Below, in pieces: positions 52,870 to 63,260 of a stretch of DNA of 64,000 nucleotides. Within the stretch, counting starts at the first letter, position 1. Each line of letters opens with the position of its first letter. The position numbers and the translations under genes were made by a program. The notes beneath the pieces were generated by a model that worked only from the letters and a program-made list of their open reading frames with translations, searched no databases and was not told where the DNA came from. Source of the DNA: Impatiens glandulifera (taxonomy: Eukaryota > Streptophyta > Magnoliopsida > Ericales > Balsaminaceae); contig NC_061868.1 in assembly GCF_907164915.1 (NCBI RefSeq), positions 19,215,819 through 19,279,818 of the forward strand. The letters are read 5' to 3'.

Positions 52870-52900
52870 TCATTTGGAGGAGGTTTCAACCGATGCCCTT
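52838..52900. repeat. 20-bp direct repeat at the G/CACTA junction
   Basis: AGGTTTCAACCGATGCCCTT at 52838-52857 and 52881-52900, just before the 45-bp array. It may mark the break or repair site where element G and the CACTA end were joined. Confidence 0.8.
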
Positions 52901-52902
52901 AG

Positions 52903-53240
52903 CATAACCTTCGGTTTTTCCTTTGAAGAAAAACCGAGAGTTATTAGCATAACTTTCGGTTTTTCCTTTGACGAAAAACCGAGAGTTATTAGCATAACCT
53001 TCGGTTTTTCCTTTGACGAAAAACCGAGAGTTATTGGCATAACCTTCGGTTTTTCCTTTGAAGAAAAACCGAGAGTTATGAGCTTAACCTTCGGTTTTTT
53101 CCTTTGAAGAAAAACCGAGAGTTATTAGCTTAACCTTCGGTTTTTCCCTTTAAAGAAAAACCGAGAGTTATTAACTTACCTTCGGTTTTTCCCTTTAAAG
53201 AAAAACCGAAAGCTTCCATTTAACTTTCGGTTTTTCTCTT
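52903..53240. repeat. 45-bp hairpin array, left subterminal region
   Basis: About seven units AGCATAACCTTCGGTTTTTC, then CTTTGAAGAAAAACCGAGAG, then TTATT. Each unit is an inverted repeat (CTTCGGTTTTTC/GAAAAACCGAGAG). The open frame across it (repeating ITFGFSFEEKPRVIS) is a by-product of 45 being divisible by 3. Confidence 0.92.
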
Positions 53241-53442
53241 AAAAATTTACGAAATAGCCGTACTGATTTGTGCTAAACCGAAACCGCATACCGAAACCTA
53301 AACCTGTTCAGCCAGCCAAACCAATCAATTCATAAAACAAAATCATCATTCCAAAATTCTCCAATCAATCATCCCAACAACAAGTTTTACATTAAACCAT
53401 TAAACATATTCAATCAATTCATATAGTCGAAACGTCTTAGAA

Positions 53443-55249
53443 CTAGCTGGTGGGGGGAGGGGGCGGTTGATATTGCCGCATAAACATTTCAAAATTCTCT
53501 AATCTTGCATTCAATTCTAACCTTTCCTTCTCCTGTTTTGCACTTTCCCTATCCATTCTTGAAATCAATTCTACCTTTTCTGCTTGGATTTGATTAATCT
53601 TTTGTGTTTTTTCTTCATCCCTTTTCTTCAATTCCTCAAGTTCCATCGCCATTCTTTGATTCTCCTCAAACAATCGATCAGTGGCTCGTTGAGAATTGTT
53701 AGAACTCCGTCGATCTTGACGAAAGTGTGTGGGTCGGACGCCTGATCCCATACCGAATACTCCCCCGTGTTTTTGGGGTCCGAATACTCTCTCCGTCAAC
53801 TCAAAGTCTGATATTTCCGGTTCGTTACTTAGAACTTCCTCCATCTCAACCTGCAAATTTGAAATAATTTGTCAATTATATAATAATTTATAAACTAGTT
53901 ATAAGTAATTTAATTAAATTCAATTCACTTACAATTTTCTCTTGAACGCGGTCGTCCGGGACGGGAGTTGGGTTTTCTGTTGTAGGTTTTGGGGTACGGG
54001 TCCTCTTGAACACTTCAACGACAGATGGAGCCCGTCCCATTTCAATCACCTGTTGAAAAAAAAAATTATATAACTCGTAACAATCTTTATATTAAGTTAT
54101 TATATAACTCATAACAATCTTACCAACTCTTCTTCAATTTGAGCAAACGGTCTACTTCTCGTATGATGCGGGAATTTCAGCTGCTTTCTGTTAGCTATAT
54201 TTGTGTTGCTATTTTTCTGAAATTCAAATAAAAAAATTGAAGTTAGAATAACTAATATCATATTTTATTTGAATTATGAAACCGTACCTTAAATTTCTCC
54301 GTAAAGAAATGGTTGCGACACACAAACTCCCAATCATCTCGATCGTAGTCTGGTGGAGGATTGGCAAGTATCGCGGCCTCGTCTCCTTTATGGATGCGGA
54401 TATATTCCGTGTGCAAATCCGAGCGCCATTTATCCCATATTTGTCTGACGTGTCCCATTGCGGTCTTTCGAAAAGAATCAATAGGACCATTAGTAGCCTC
54501 GAACGGATCCTAAAAATAAAAACATTCAAATGTTTTAAAATAATTATTGAATGATCAATGTATAATTAATTAATCTTTACTTTCGCAGCATTCCAAATGT
54601 AATCCAATTGGTCAGCACTTAATGCCTTCCACTTCAAAAGACGGTGCGAGACGGCTGAGGGATCCCGCACAACCGACCCCACATGTCTAGACCACCTTGT
54701 TCTTCCAACGTCAACACCTCCCGGCCTCCCATCTACCTCTCTAAAAGTGAGAGGAATCCTTGTCCCCGCTGGTCTCTTAGATAACGCAATATTCTTGTTT
54801 TTCCCTCGTCTCTTGCGGGCACAAGATTCTTCAAAATAGATTAAATTCATAATCAGATATGTGAATCAATTCAAACTATAACTAATAGTAAACAAGTTAC
54901 CTGTCGATGATGGGTCGGGAGTCGATCCATGCTCGTCCTCTTCATCCACGTCCTGAGGGTCCTCGTGACCCTCGTCGTCAGCCTCATCGTCCTCATCCCC
55001 CACATTAGCAAACGTACTCTCTACAAACTCTTCTGCCTCAGCAGCCTCAACATCCTCGTCTGCTGGGGGAGCAGTAGCTATCGGGACTACAGCAATAGGT
55101 GGTGCATCTCTAGTAGACGATTCTCGGAGCCTCAAGTTTTCTGATTGTGCAATGAGGTTCTGGTACGGCTTTAAGAGTTTTCTGGGTGTTTTCCTCATAC
55201 TCCACCAAGGTTCTTTACTACCTTTAGACATTCTTAATGCATACACCAT
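53443..55249 (-). CDS. TNPA-like gene of the CACTA element (Transposase_24 type), six exons
   Basis: Exons by eye: 55249-54901, 54828-54581, 54509-54288, 54216-54124, 54049-53933, 53850-53443. All introns start GT and end AG, phases agree, and the joined length is 1437 nt (478 residues) with no internal stop. Exon 1 encodes RKLLKPYQNLIAQSENLR and an acidic stretch. Exons 2-3 match the plant Ptta/En-Spm pattern (RGKNKNIALSKRPAGTRIP, WSRHVGSVVRD, LANPPPDYDRDDWEFVCRNH, FFTEKFK). Exon 6 has a FELTERVFGPQKHGGVFGMG box and a long coiled coil, then Pro-rich QPPPPPTS. TNPA proteins bind subterminal repeats and aid excision. The start could instead be the second ATG at 55231. Expression is unknown. 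Confidence 0.8.
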
Positions 55250-55334
55250 TAATAAATGAGCGACTAATTGAAATAAAGTAGTAATAATAAATAATATATA
55301 GTAAAAAACAGATAATCTACCTAATTAATCTAAT

Positions 55335-56600
55335 CTATATATTTGTAAACCGCGGTTTTATTTTTGTCACAATCTTCCAACCGGGTCGGGCTGACATATC
55401 AAGGGCGTAGAAGACTTGTTTTGCTTGACTCGCCAATATATACGGGTCTTGACTTTGGGTTTTTAAAAATCGGTTTACATTTATACTTACAAAGCCATAT
55501 TTATCCACTTTCACTCCTAGTTCCCCCGAGTGTGTATCAAACCACTTACACTTGAATAAAACAACTCGTTTGTGAGAAAAGTATTGCACTTCGATTATAT
55601 CTGTTAAAACTCCGTAGTATGACATAGTTTCAGAACCATTGAACCCTTCGACAACCACCCCACTATTTTGAGTTGTCAAACCTTCGTCGTGTTTTTCTGT
55701 ACAGAATTTGTATCCGTTTAATTTACACCAAACATACATAGACGTGTACATACTTGGACCTTCTCCTAAGATCTTAAGGTCTCTTGATATGTCGTTAAAT
55801 TCGGTTAATTGAGCAACCTATACATACATTTACCCGACATGTAGTTGTTAAAATAAATATAAAGAGTTAGAATATATGGTTTATAATGAACTCACTCTAT
55901 GTTTGAAATATGCGGCAAACGTTTCTCCACGAGACTCGTTGTTATTGCAATACTGCATGTAATCTCTGCAAATAGATCGAATATTAAATAGCAACAACAT
56001 ATCGAACGAAGAATTTGTCCATTGACACACATTCTTTATGTGAAGTAGTTTCAATAGTGCCGATGATTTCGTTATTCGAGCACCTTCATACAATGGCCGT
56101 TTGGAATCATCAAGCAATTTATAAAATATCTGCGCATCTTCGACTGGTTCATGGTTGTTCGGGACATCATTAACGTTGGAGAACATGTCGTTTATGAAAT
56201 TGTGCATATAACGTTCTTCATTGACCTCTTCGTTAACTGTATTATTCGTCTCCGTTCTCGGATCGTTGAATTCTGGTACGGCATCCTCTAACTGATCATC
56301 ATCATCATCATCGTAGTCATCGCCATCTTCATCGACATCTTCATTAACCACTTGAGTAGTACGTCTTTTTTCTCCATGACAATACCAGTACTCGTAATGC
56401 ACATTTATTCCATAAATGATGAGGTGAGTCTTCACTTCGTCTATTTCCATAAATGGCGTGTTCAAACATTTCACGCAAGGACATTTCACTTTTTGTCGGG
56501 ATGTACTCCTAACAGCAAACTCGAGGAATTTGTCAACACCTTCCTCGTAATCTGGATGATCTCGACGTAAGGTCATCCAGCTTTTATCGGGTACTTCCAT
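55335..56600 (-). CDS. TNPD-like gene lacking the transposase core (Transpos_assoc + DUF4216)
   Basis: Start at 56600 (MEVPDKSWMTLRRDHPDYEE). The N-terminal Transpos_assoc zinc-like box has KCPCVKCLN, then GINVHYEYWYCHGE, a long Asp/Glu run, and KLLDDSKRPLYEGA plus LLKLLHIKNVCQWTN. Normally the catalytic Transposase_21 domain follows. Here the protein passes within a few residues to NNNESRGETFAAYFKHR. A 78-bp GT-AG intron (55818-55895) then joins in phase to a DUF4216 domain (YKFCTEKHDEGLTTQNSGVV, YYGVLTDIIEVQYF, VVLFKCKWFDTHSGELGV, LASQAKQVFYALDM). The spliced frame (395 residues) is open to 55335. It cannot catalyse transposition; a regulatory or dead remnant role is inference. Confidence 0.78.
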
Positions 56601-56639
56601 CTTTCTAATAAAATGGAAAACAACCCACATTATTATTTA

Positions 56640-57770
56640 CTTAACTTTGTCTAAATTAATTAGGATTACATATTTCTAACATAATCTCTACATATCCAAC
56701 CAAAATTCCACCGTAAATCTAGCATACATATAATCTAACATTATTTCATTCTTACACATTTCAAACCAATCAATTATAATCCAACATAACTTTATTCATA
56801 CACAATTCATTCCATATATCAATTCCAACCTAAAATGAAATCTAATTGAAACTCAATCTAATTCAACATTTCAAACATAATCTAACATAATTAATCAACC
56901 CAAACATAAATCAAACTTAAGTCTCACATTAAAATCTAACATAAATCAACCCTAAACATAAATCAAACTTAAATCTAACATTAAAATCTAACATAATTCT
57001 AACATTAAATCTAACATAAATCTAACATTAAAACTAACATAGATCAAACATTAAATTACTAACCTAACCATATAATAAAACAACAATAACTAACCTTGCA
57101 CCAAAAGAGCAACGAAGAAGAAGAGCGGGCGGTGTACGTAGATCGAACAATAATAAACCCTATTAATCAAACAATAAAGTATGAATCAAAAACCAAATCC
57201 AACAATTCATACAAAATTAACTCAAACCAAAAATCAAAATAAAAATCAAACCAATCTAAACTAAATCAAACCAAAATCAAACTTCAATCCAACCAAAAGA
57301 AAACCAACATCAAACCAATCTAACCTAAATCAAACCAAAATCAAATTTCAATTCAACCAAAATCAAACCAACGTGAAACCAATCCAACCTAAATCTAACA
57401 AACATCAAACCAATCTAACCTAAATGAACAATAATCAATGCATTCACAAACTCAAATCTAACCTAAACAAACAATAATAATCAATTCATTATTCAATACA
57501 TGACTGTAACCTAAAGTTAACCAAAATCATACCAAAAACAAATTAAAATCAAACCAAAACCTTAATTTAAACAAGATCTAATCTAAATCAAAATGCAATC
57601 AAACCAAAATCAGTCTTCAATCAAACAAAAATCCAAATTCTAACCTAAAATTCATACCTAAAATTCATACATACAAATTCAAACCTAAAAATCTAACCTG
57701 AACTACAATCCTAATTCTAATAAACCAGCATTTCAATTCAAATATATATATATATTACAGATTACCTTTG
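56640..57770. other. Low-complexity AT-rich leader region of the CACTA element
   Basis: Over a kilobase of CAAACCAAAATCAAACC / ATCTAACATAAATC-like sequence with almost no G on the plus strand. It lies upstream of the TNPD-like start, so it is probably 5' UTR or first-intron sequence of that gene. No ORF. Confidence 0.6.
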
Positions 57771-58010
57771 GTCGGAGGAGAAGAGCGGCTGAAGGAGGAG
57801 AAGACCAGCGGCTGAAGGAGGAGAAGGGCGTCGGTCGGTGGCGGCGGCGTCGTCGTCTGTCGCTCGTCGTCTTGGGTCGGCGGCGTCCTTGGTCGGCGGC
57901 GTCGTCAATCAGGCAGCGTCGATTGTGGGTGGCGGCGTCGATTTCGGCTAAGGGGGCGGAAGAGAGAAGCGGGAGCGAAAAGGGGAAAGAAGAAATGGGA
58001 AGAAGAAAAG
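57770..58010 (-). promoter_or_regulatory. GC-rich leader/promoter region of the TNPD-like gene
   Basis: A sharp GC-rich island (GGTGGCGGCGGCGTCGTCGT, GGAGGAGAAG repeats) in AT-rich surroundings, followed by subterminal repeats to the right. The same type of block stands before the mini-ORF at 60420-60500. It fits the transcription start region that CACTA elements carry just inside their subterminal repeats. Confidence 0.5.
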
Positions 58011-58027
58011 GCGGCTCGGGTTTTTAT

Positions 58028-58330
58028 TTTTTATTATTACCGAAAGTTTAAATAAAACTTTCGGTTTTTACATTGATCAAAACCGAAGGTTTTAATAAAA
58101 CTTTCGGTTTTTGATCAATGTAAAAACCGAAGGTTTTATTTAAACTTTCGGTTTCGATGAATGTAAAAACCGAAGGTTTTATTTAAACTTTCGGTTTTAT
58201 CAATGTAAAACCCGAAGGTTAGACTAAAACCTTCGGTTTTCATTTTCATATTTCCGAGAGATGTCAAATAATCTCTCGTTTTTGATAACTAATTCCGAGA
58301 GTTCTATAATAAACTTTCGGTTTTACAATT
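58028..58330. repeat. Subterminal hairpin repeats (AACCGAAAG / CTTTCGGTT)
   Basis: Five or more inverted copies of AAACCGAAGGTTTTA and TAAACTTTCGGTTTT spaced by ATTGATCAATGT. Likely TNPA-binding-type subterminal repeats belonging to the right end of the first CACTA unit. Confidence 0.85.
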
Positions 58331-58344
58331 TGGCAAAATTTAAA

Positions 58345-59045
58345 ATTCATTTGTTTATCACTTTCTAATAGCATTGAACATCATCAATTTAACTCATTTC
58401 ATATCCTTAAAACATTTTCCAATACATATGATCAAACATTACACAAATACATAAGATAATCAAACACAAACATTCAAATACACTTCTCTATATAATCAAA
58501 CACATTCATGAACATTTTAACATTAAACACAATATTAATTTTTAAAATACAACACACAATAGATTATATTAGTTAGGAGTCTATATGTGAAGGTAAAAAC
58601 TACTATAATTTAAGAAATGAGAAGTGATATTTCCGAAAGTTTTATCATTACTTTCGGAAATAGCCATCAAAACCGACAGATTTAGATAACACTCTCGGTC
58701 TTGGAAATGGTAAAACCGAAAGTTATATTATTAACTTTCGGTTTTTGATAGTTATTTCCGAAATTTCATAAATAACTTTCGGAATTATCACTTTACCACG
58801 TGTTAAATTCATTTGTTTATCACTTTTCTAATAACTTTGAACAACATTAATTTAACACATTTGATATCCTTCAAATATTGCATAATCCATATGATCAAAC
58901 ATTACACACATTCATAAGATAATCAAACATAAACATTCAAATACACTTCTCTATATAATCAAACACATTCATAAACATTTTAACATTAAACACAATATTA
59001 ATTTTTAAAATACAACACACAATAGATTATATTAGTAATTAGTAG
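58345..59045. repeat. Direct duplication of about 235 bp
   Basis: Block 58335-58580 (AATTCATTTGTTTATCACTT ... AATAGATTATATTAGT) recurs at 58806-59035 with few changes (ATACACTTCTCTATATAATC is identical in both). Between the copies are more AACCGAAAG hairpins (58630-58790). Confidence 0.85.
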
Positions 59046-59099
59046 TTAATATTATTTGGTTAAAAACAAAATAATTTAGGAGTTAAGATATTTTTAATC

Positions 59100-59770
59100 T
59101 ATGGGCAAAACCGAAGGTTTATTTGAAAACCTTCGGATTTTACCCTTCCCACACTTTTTAATCTAAGGGCAAAACCGAAGGTTTTCAAATAAACCTTCGG
59201 TTTTAGCCCTTCCCCAAACTTAGAAAATTTTCAGATATTTTTATACATGGGTCAAAACCGAAGGTTTTCAAATAAACCTTCGGTTTTAGCCCTTCCCCAC
59301 ACTTAGAAAATTTTCAGATATTTTTATACATGGGTCAAAACCGAAGGTTTTCAAATAAACCTTCGGTTTTAGCCCTTCCCCACACTTAGAAAATTTTCAG
59401 ATATTTTTATACATGGGTCAAAACCGAAGGTTTTCAAATAAACCTTCGGTTTTAGCCCTTCCCCACACTTAGAAAATTCTCAGATATTTTTATACATGGG
59501 TCAAAACCGAAGGTTTTCAAATAAACCTTCGGTTTTAGCCCTACCCCACACTTAGAAAATTCTCAGATATTTTTATACATGGGTCAAAACCGAAGGTTTT
59601 CAAATAAACCTTCGGTTTTAGCCCTTCCCCACACTTAGAAAATTCTCAGATATTTTTATACATGGGTCAAAACCGAAGGTTTTCAAATAAATCTTCGGTT
59701 TTTGCCCTTTAGATTTTTTTAAAAGAGGGTTAAAACTGAAGGTTTTGAAACGAACCTTCGGTTTTGGCAA
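59100..59770. repeat. 83-bp hairpin tandem array
   Basis: About seven near-identical 83-bp units. Each holds an almost perfect inverted repeat (AAAACCGAAGGTTTTCAAAT and ATAAACCTTCGGTTTT arms sharing their centre) followed by AGCCCTTCCCCACACTTAGA and TACATGGGTC. Near-identity of the copies suggests recent amplification or gene conversion. Confidence 0.93.
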
Positions 59771-59959
59771 GGCTGTTTTTTTTTAAAAGATTAAAAGTAA
59801 ACAGATAGAACATATAATTAATTAACAACATATTCAAACCAAACCAAAATAAACCAACCAAACATAATACTAATAACTCATGAATATTAAAACAAAACAC
59901 ATACAAATATTGTCATTGTTCGTACGGAAAAACTAATAAAAACATAATAAATCTAGAAA

Positions 59960-60256
59960 TTAATTAATTATTAGATGGAGTGGAAGGAGGGGTGGTTGAT
60001 TCAGTCGACTCCTCAACACCACAAGTTCCTGTTCGAGATTCTCTAATCTCTGGGCCATTTCGGCCCTGTCCGTTTTAATTTCACTAAGCAAACGACCTCT
60101 TTCCGCATCCCTTAATCGGATTTGTTCCATTTCCAGCGTCATTTGTCTTACCTCTTCCTCACGTGCCGCAATTTCTGATTGTGCTATCAGATTCTGGTAA
60201 AACAGATGCAGTTTCTCCGGTGTACGTCGAAGTCTCTGCCATGTCGAATCACCCAT
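59960..60256 (-). CDS. 98-codon mini-ORF resembling TNPA ends fused together
   Basis: MGDSTWQRLRRTPEKLHLFY then QNLIAQSEIAAREEEV: the first 35 residues match exon 1 of the TNPA-like gene (RKLLKPYQNLIAQSENLR). The rest is a heptad-rich coiled coil (DRAEMAQRLENLEQELVVLR) like the TNPA C-terminus. The DNA-binding Transposase_24 middle is absent. It sits in one exon behind a GC-rich leader (60420-60500) and subterminal repeats. It could make a small oligomerising protein that interferes with TNPA, or simply be a remnant. Confidence 0.6.
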   Translation of the reverse strand: MGDSTWQRLRRTPEKLHLFYQNLIAQSEIAAREEEVRQMTLEMEQIRLRDAERGRLLSEIKTDRAEMAQRLENLEQELVVLRSRLNQPPLLPLHLIIN

Positions 60257-60419
60257 ATCCTAAATGCATTTTCAGATATATGTATATATATATTAATCAA
60301 AAAAATAGCGTAAACTAGCATAAATTTAGATCTATAATATATATATATATATAAACTTAAGAAATCTAAATCTTATAATAAACAAAACAAAAAAACCAAA
60401 TGAAACAAATTACCTGAAC

Positions 60420-60530
60420 GAGAGAGGAGAAGAAGAGGAGAAGAACCGCTTGGAGGAGGCAGGCGGCGGCGCGGAAGAGAGAGAAAGGAGAGATGAGTGA
60501 AATGAAAAAGAGAAGGGTTAGGGTTTGTAT
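60420..60530 (-). promoter_or_regulatory. Purine/GC-rich leader upstream of the mini-ORF
   Basis: GAGAGGAGAAGAAGAGGAGA, GGCAGGCGGCGGCGCGGAAG and GGGTTTGTATTTATAGAGG (minus-strand ATAAATAC). Parallel to the leader at 57770-58010. Confidence 0.45.
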
Positions 60531-60539
60531 TTATAGAGG

Positions 60540-60993
60540 TTGATGCCGAAGGTTTTCATAAAACTTTCGGTTTTGATATTAGTCAAAACCGAGGGTTTAT
60601 TAAAAAACCTTCGGAAAAAACAATTTCAAAAATTAGAATTTTTTTTAATGAGCAAAACCGAAGGTTCTTTGTAAAACTTTCGGAAATGAATTTTTCAAAA
60701 AATGCAAAACCGAAGGGTCTTTGAATAACCTTCGCAATTAAAAAACCATGGGATTTCAAAACCGAAGGGTTTTCCAAAACCCTTCGCAAATAACCCACAT
60801 CCAACACTTAGAATTTTTTTGGGTTTTTTGGGAAGGTAAAAATCGAAAGTTCTTTGTAAAACTTTCGGTAATAATGAATAAACTCGAAGGTTTTACACCC
60901 CTCTCGGAATCTATTTTTAATAGCGAAAGATTTGTTCCTCTCGGGAGTATTTAGGAGAGGTTTACAAAACCTTCGGGAAAAACCGTCGGTAAA
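60540..60993. repeat. Right subterminal repeats of the CACTA element
   Basis: Alternating AAAACCGAAGGTT and AACCTTCGGAAA motifs in both orientations, about a dozen copies, ending at the terminal repeat. Confidence 0.88.
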
Positions 60994-61012
60994 GGTCCTT
61001 TTTTTACCAGTG
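60994..61012 (-). repeat. CACTA terminal sequence
   Basis: Inward reading CACTGGTAAAAAAAGGACC. The transposon boundary is set here because the AACCGAAGG repeats stop and AT-rich intergenic DNA starts. Candidate 3-bp TSD AAC follows. Confidence 0.75.
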
Positions 61013-61015
61013 AAC

Positions 61016-63260
61016 CCAATAAACTCTAATTAACAATGTAGAGTTTATTATAAGTGTAGGCTACATAACTCAACATTAATCTCTCGTTTATTTTGTGTTG
61101 TTTCTTTCTTATAAATTTTTATAATTAAGTTGGCTATATATTATTATTTATATAGACAGAAATAAAAAGAGAGACTAGATAACATGGACAAAGAAGATTG
61201 AGGAATTTTATATTATGTTTGCAGTAAGTTATATATTTTGATCTATTTCCAAAATTAATACATTTTTTTCTTGTGAAAGACGACTTAGTGTAAATTAAAT
61301 AAAAGGCCACAAGAGGTGTTACATGAGTTTAAAGGAAATCGGAGTAAAAACAATATAAATGAAGAACAATAATGAAAAATGAGAGATAACAAATGACAAG
61401 TGAGAATCGAGAATTAAAGTGCAATGAAATAAGTGGTGAGGGTGACTTTCTTGTAAGCGATGTTCCAATTTTGACAGATTAACCAATTCTTCTCGCATGT
61501 GGGAATACGTCTCCACGTTCGGATCAAGAAGTTGTCGTCGGTGATGATATTGTCTAGACTGTATCCGCATTGTTGCAGACTCCTGAAAAAGTTCTAAAGT
61601 TCCTCTCCATTCAAATGTGATAAAGAATGTTTGCGAAGAGACACTTGAAATACATAGTTTCTTACATTACATTTTATGTGAGGACATTACATGATTACTA
61701 ATTACTGTGTCCATCCATTCTAGGGCTGCTTAATTAATTTACAACAACACATTACCACCTAATTTATTAATTAATTATTCTTTTTTTTTTTGTATGTGAC
61801 AAATTAACCTAAGTTTCTGCTTAATGTGTTGTTTTTCGGCATGCATGCAGATTGGCAAGAATTAAGAGAAACCAGGAGACCACGAAGAAAATGATTGCTC
61901 AATTAAAGATTGTTCTTTTTTGCTCCCAGCTTTCAATTTGATTATTTTGCTCAAACTGTATTATTCCCCCCTTTATTAATTACCTATTTATGCCTAACAA
62001 TGAGTTTTGAATATTATTTACTCTCCAGTTTTCATTCTATTTTAAATTAATATTTGCTTTAAAATCATATCTTCCACGCGTTCGTGGCTACCTAGGGCAT
62101 GTTACAATTGGAATGGTTTGATCAATTCAATATACTTAAAAAGTTTAAAAAGTGTTCAAATACAATTATTATTATTGCTAATGATAATGACATTTATTTA
62201 AACTATGAATATTATATAATAATATATCTAAATGTGTCTTAAAAATAAAATCAAAATAAATAATTTGTGTAGATGGATGGAGTGATGGAGAGAAAAACAT
62301 TCAGCAACAAGACATAATGCAAAAGAAAACCATTAACAACAAGCCCTTCTTGAAAAAGTCATTTAAACGTAACTTATTTTATTGCATTCAAATAGACTTT
62401 ACTTTGGTTTGGCTATGACTAGGCTATGGATCTCCCTTGTTCGGTAGATTCTCTTGGAGAAAGAGTTAAAAACTAACAAGAAAACCTGTATTACGACAAC
62501 TAGGGGTGATCATTGGGAGGTCGGACCAAAGTGTTAAATAAAATAGTGTGAATCATTATTGACATTTTCTTCCCTCTCCAATAATTGACATTAAAATAGC
62601 ACATATTAAATATTATATTAAGTTAATTAAATAATTTATCCTCCAATAATTGACATTAAAATAGCACATTTACATAATATAATATTGAATATTATATTAA
62701 CTTTATTAAATATTTTAACCTAATATTGGTGGGTTCTTTTAAAGTTTTTTGTTTGTTTTTTTCTGATGAAAAAAGATTATCTTATTATATTTTTATATAA
62801 CTATCATATCACTTCATTCATCAATTATAAATTTATAATATTCAAATTATTTTATTCTAATAAAATTAAAATTTTTAAATACAAAAATTTTTATAATAAT
62901 TCAAACAATTAAAAACTCAAATATTTTTATATTAAATATTGAATATTCATATCTTAATTTGAAAGTGTAGATTGGCATGATTGGGCATATTACTGCTTGG
63001 GACATAATTTTCTTGCTTTTTTACATTTTATTTGTTGTGGCATTATTTATATATCATGACCCTTGCATTGATTGGGCATTTATATATCTTTTACAAACCA
63101 ATAATTTATTTTCATGGCCCTACAATAATTCATCTTCTTCAATGTAATAATAATAAATACTGTTTCCAGACTCCACACATACACATAGACGCTCTTCTAT
63201 ATTTTGTGCATTCTTTTTAAGAAAGAGAAGAACACATTGAAAGAGAGAAAATACATACAA
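61016..63260. other. AT-rich intergenic region upstream of the NLR gene
   Basis: No supported coding region. A direct repeat CCAATAATTGACATTAAAAT occurs at about 62579 and 62643 (about 64 bp apart). Long A/T runs at 62750-62960. Frames found here are short and lack domains. Confidence 0.6.
63198..63206 (+). promoter_or_regulatory. Possible TATA box of the NLR gene
   Basis: CTATATTTT 55 bp before the ATG. A weak match and a short leader, so only tentative. Confidence 0.3.

Larger units (their letters stand above)
48832..52880 (-). mobile_element. Sirevirus-type element G, 3' part
   Basis: Minus-strand 3' LTR (about 48832-50610), PPT and accessory ORF tail (50807-52869), then truncated at the CACTA repeats near 52880. 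pol, gag and the 5' LTR are missing, so no TSD can be tested. The LTR resembles that of element B. Confidence 0.75.
52890..61012 (-). mobile_element. CACTA (En/Spm) element or two abutting CACTA elements
   Basis: The right terminus at 61012 reads CACTGGTAAAAAAAGGACC inward on the minus strand, a CACTA-type end; the next 3 bp (AAC) may be one TSD copy. Inside lie subterminal hairpin arrays (60540-61000, 59100-59790, 58030-58320, 52890-53240), a mini-ORF, a TNPD-like gene and a TNPA-like gene, all on the minus strand. No matching CACTGG end was found on the left, so that end is probably deleted at the junction with element G. Two promoter-like GC-rich regions (57770-58000 and 60420-60500) and a duplicated block suggest two elements side by side. 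Confidence 0.8.

Noticed and set aside
52820..53107. Open frame encoding a 15-residue repeat (ITFGFSFEEKPRVIS)
   Set aside because: The 45-bp CACTA subterminal hairpin is a multiple of three, so the frame stays open by arithmetic; no start context or homologue.
54276..54554. 92-codon plus-strand frame
   Set aside because: Antisense to exon 3 of the TNPA-like gene, which has domain and splice-site support.
61319..61570. 83-codon minus-strand frame upstream of the NLR gene
   Set aside because: Low complexity, ends in a hydrophobic run, no recognisable domain and no splice or promoter support.
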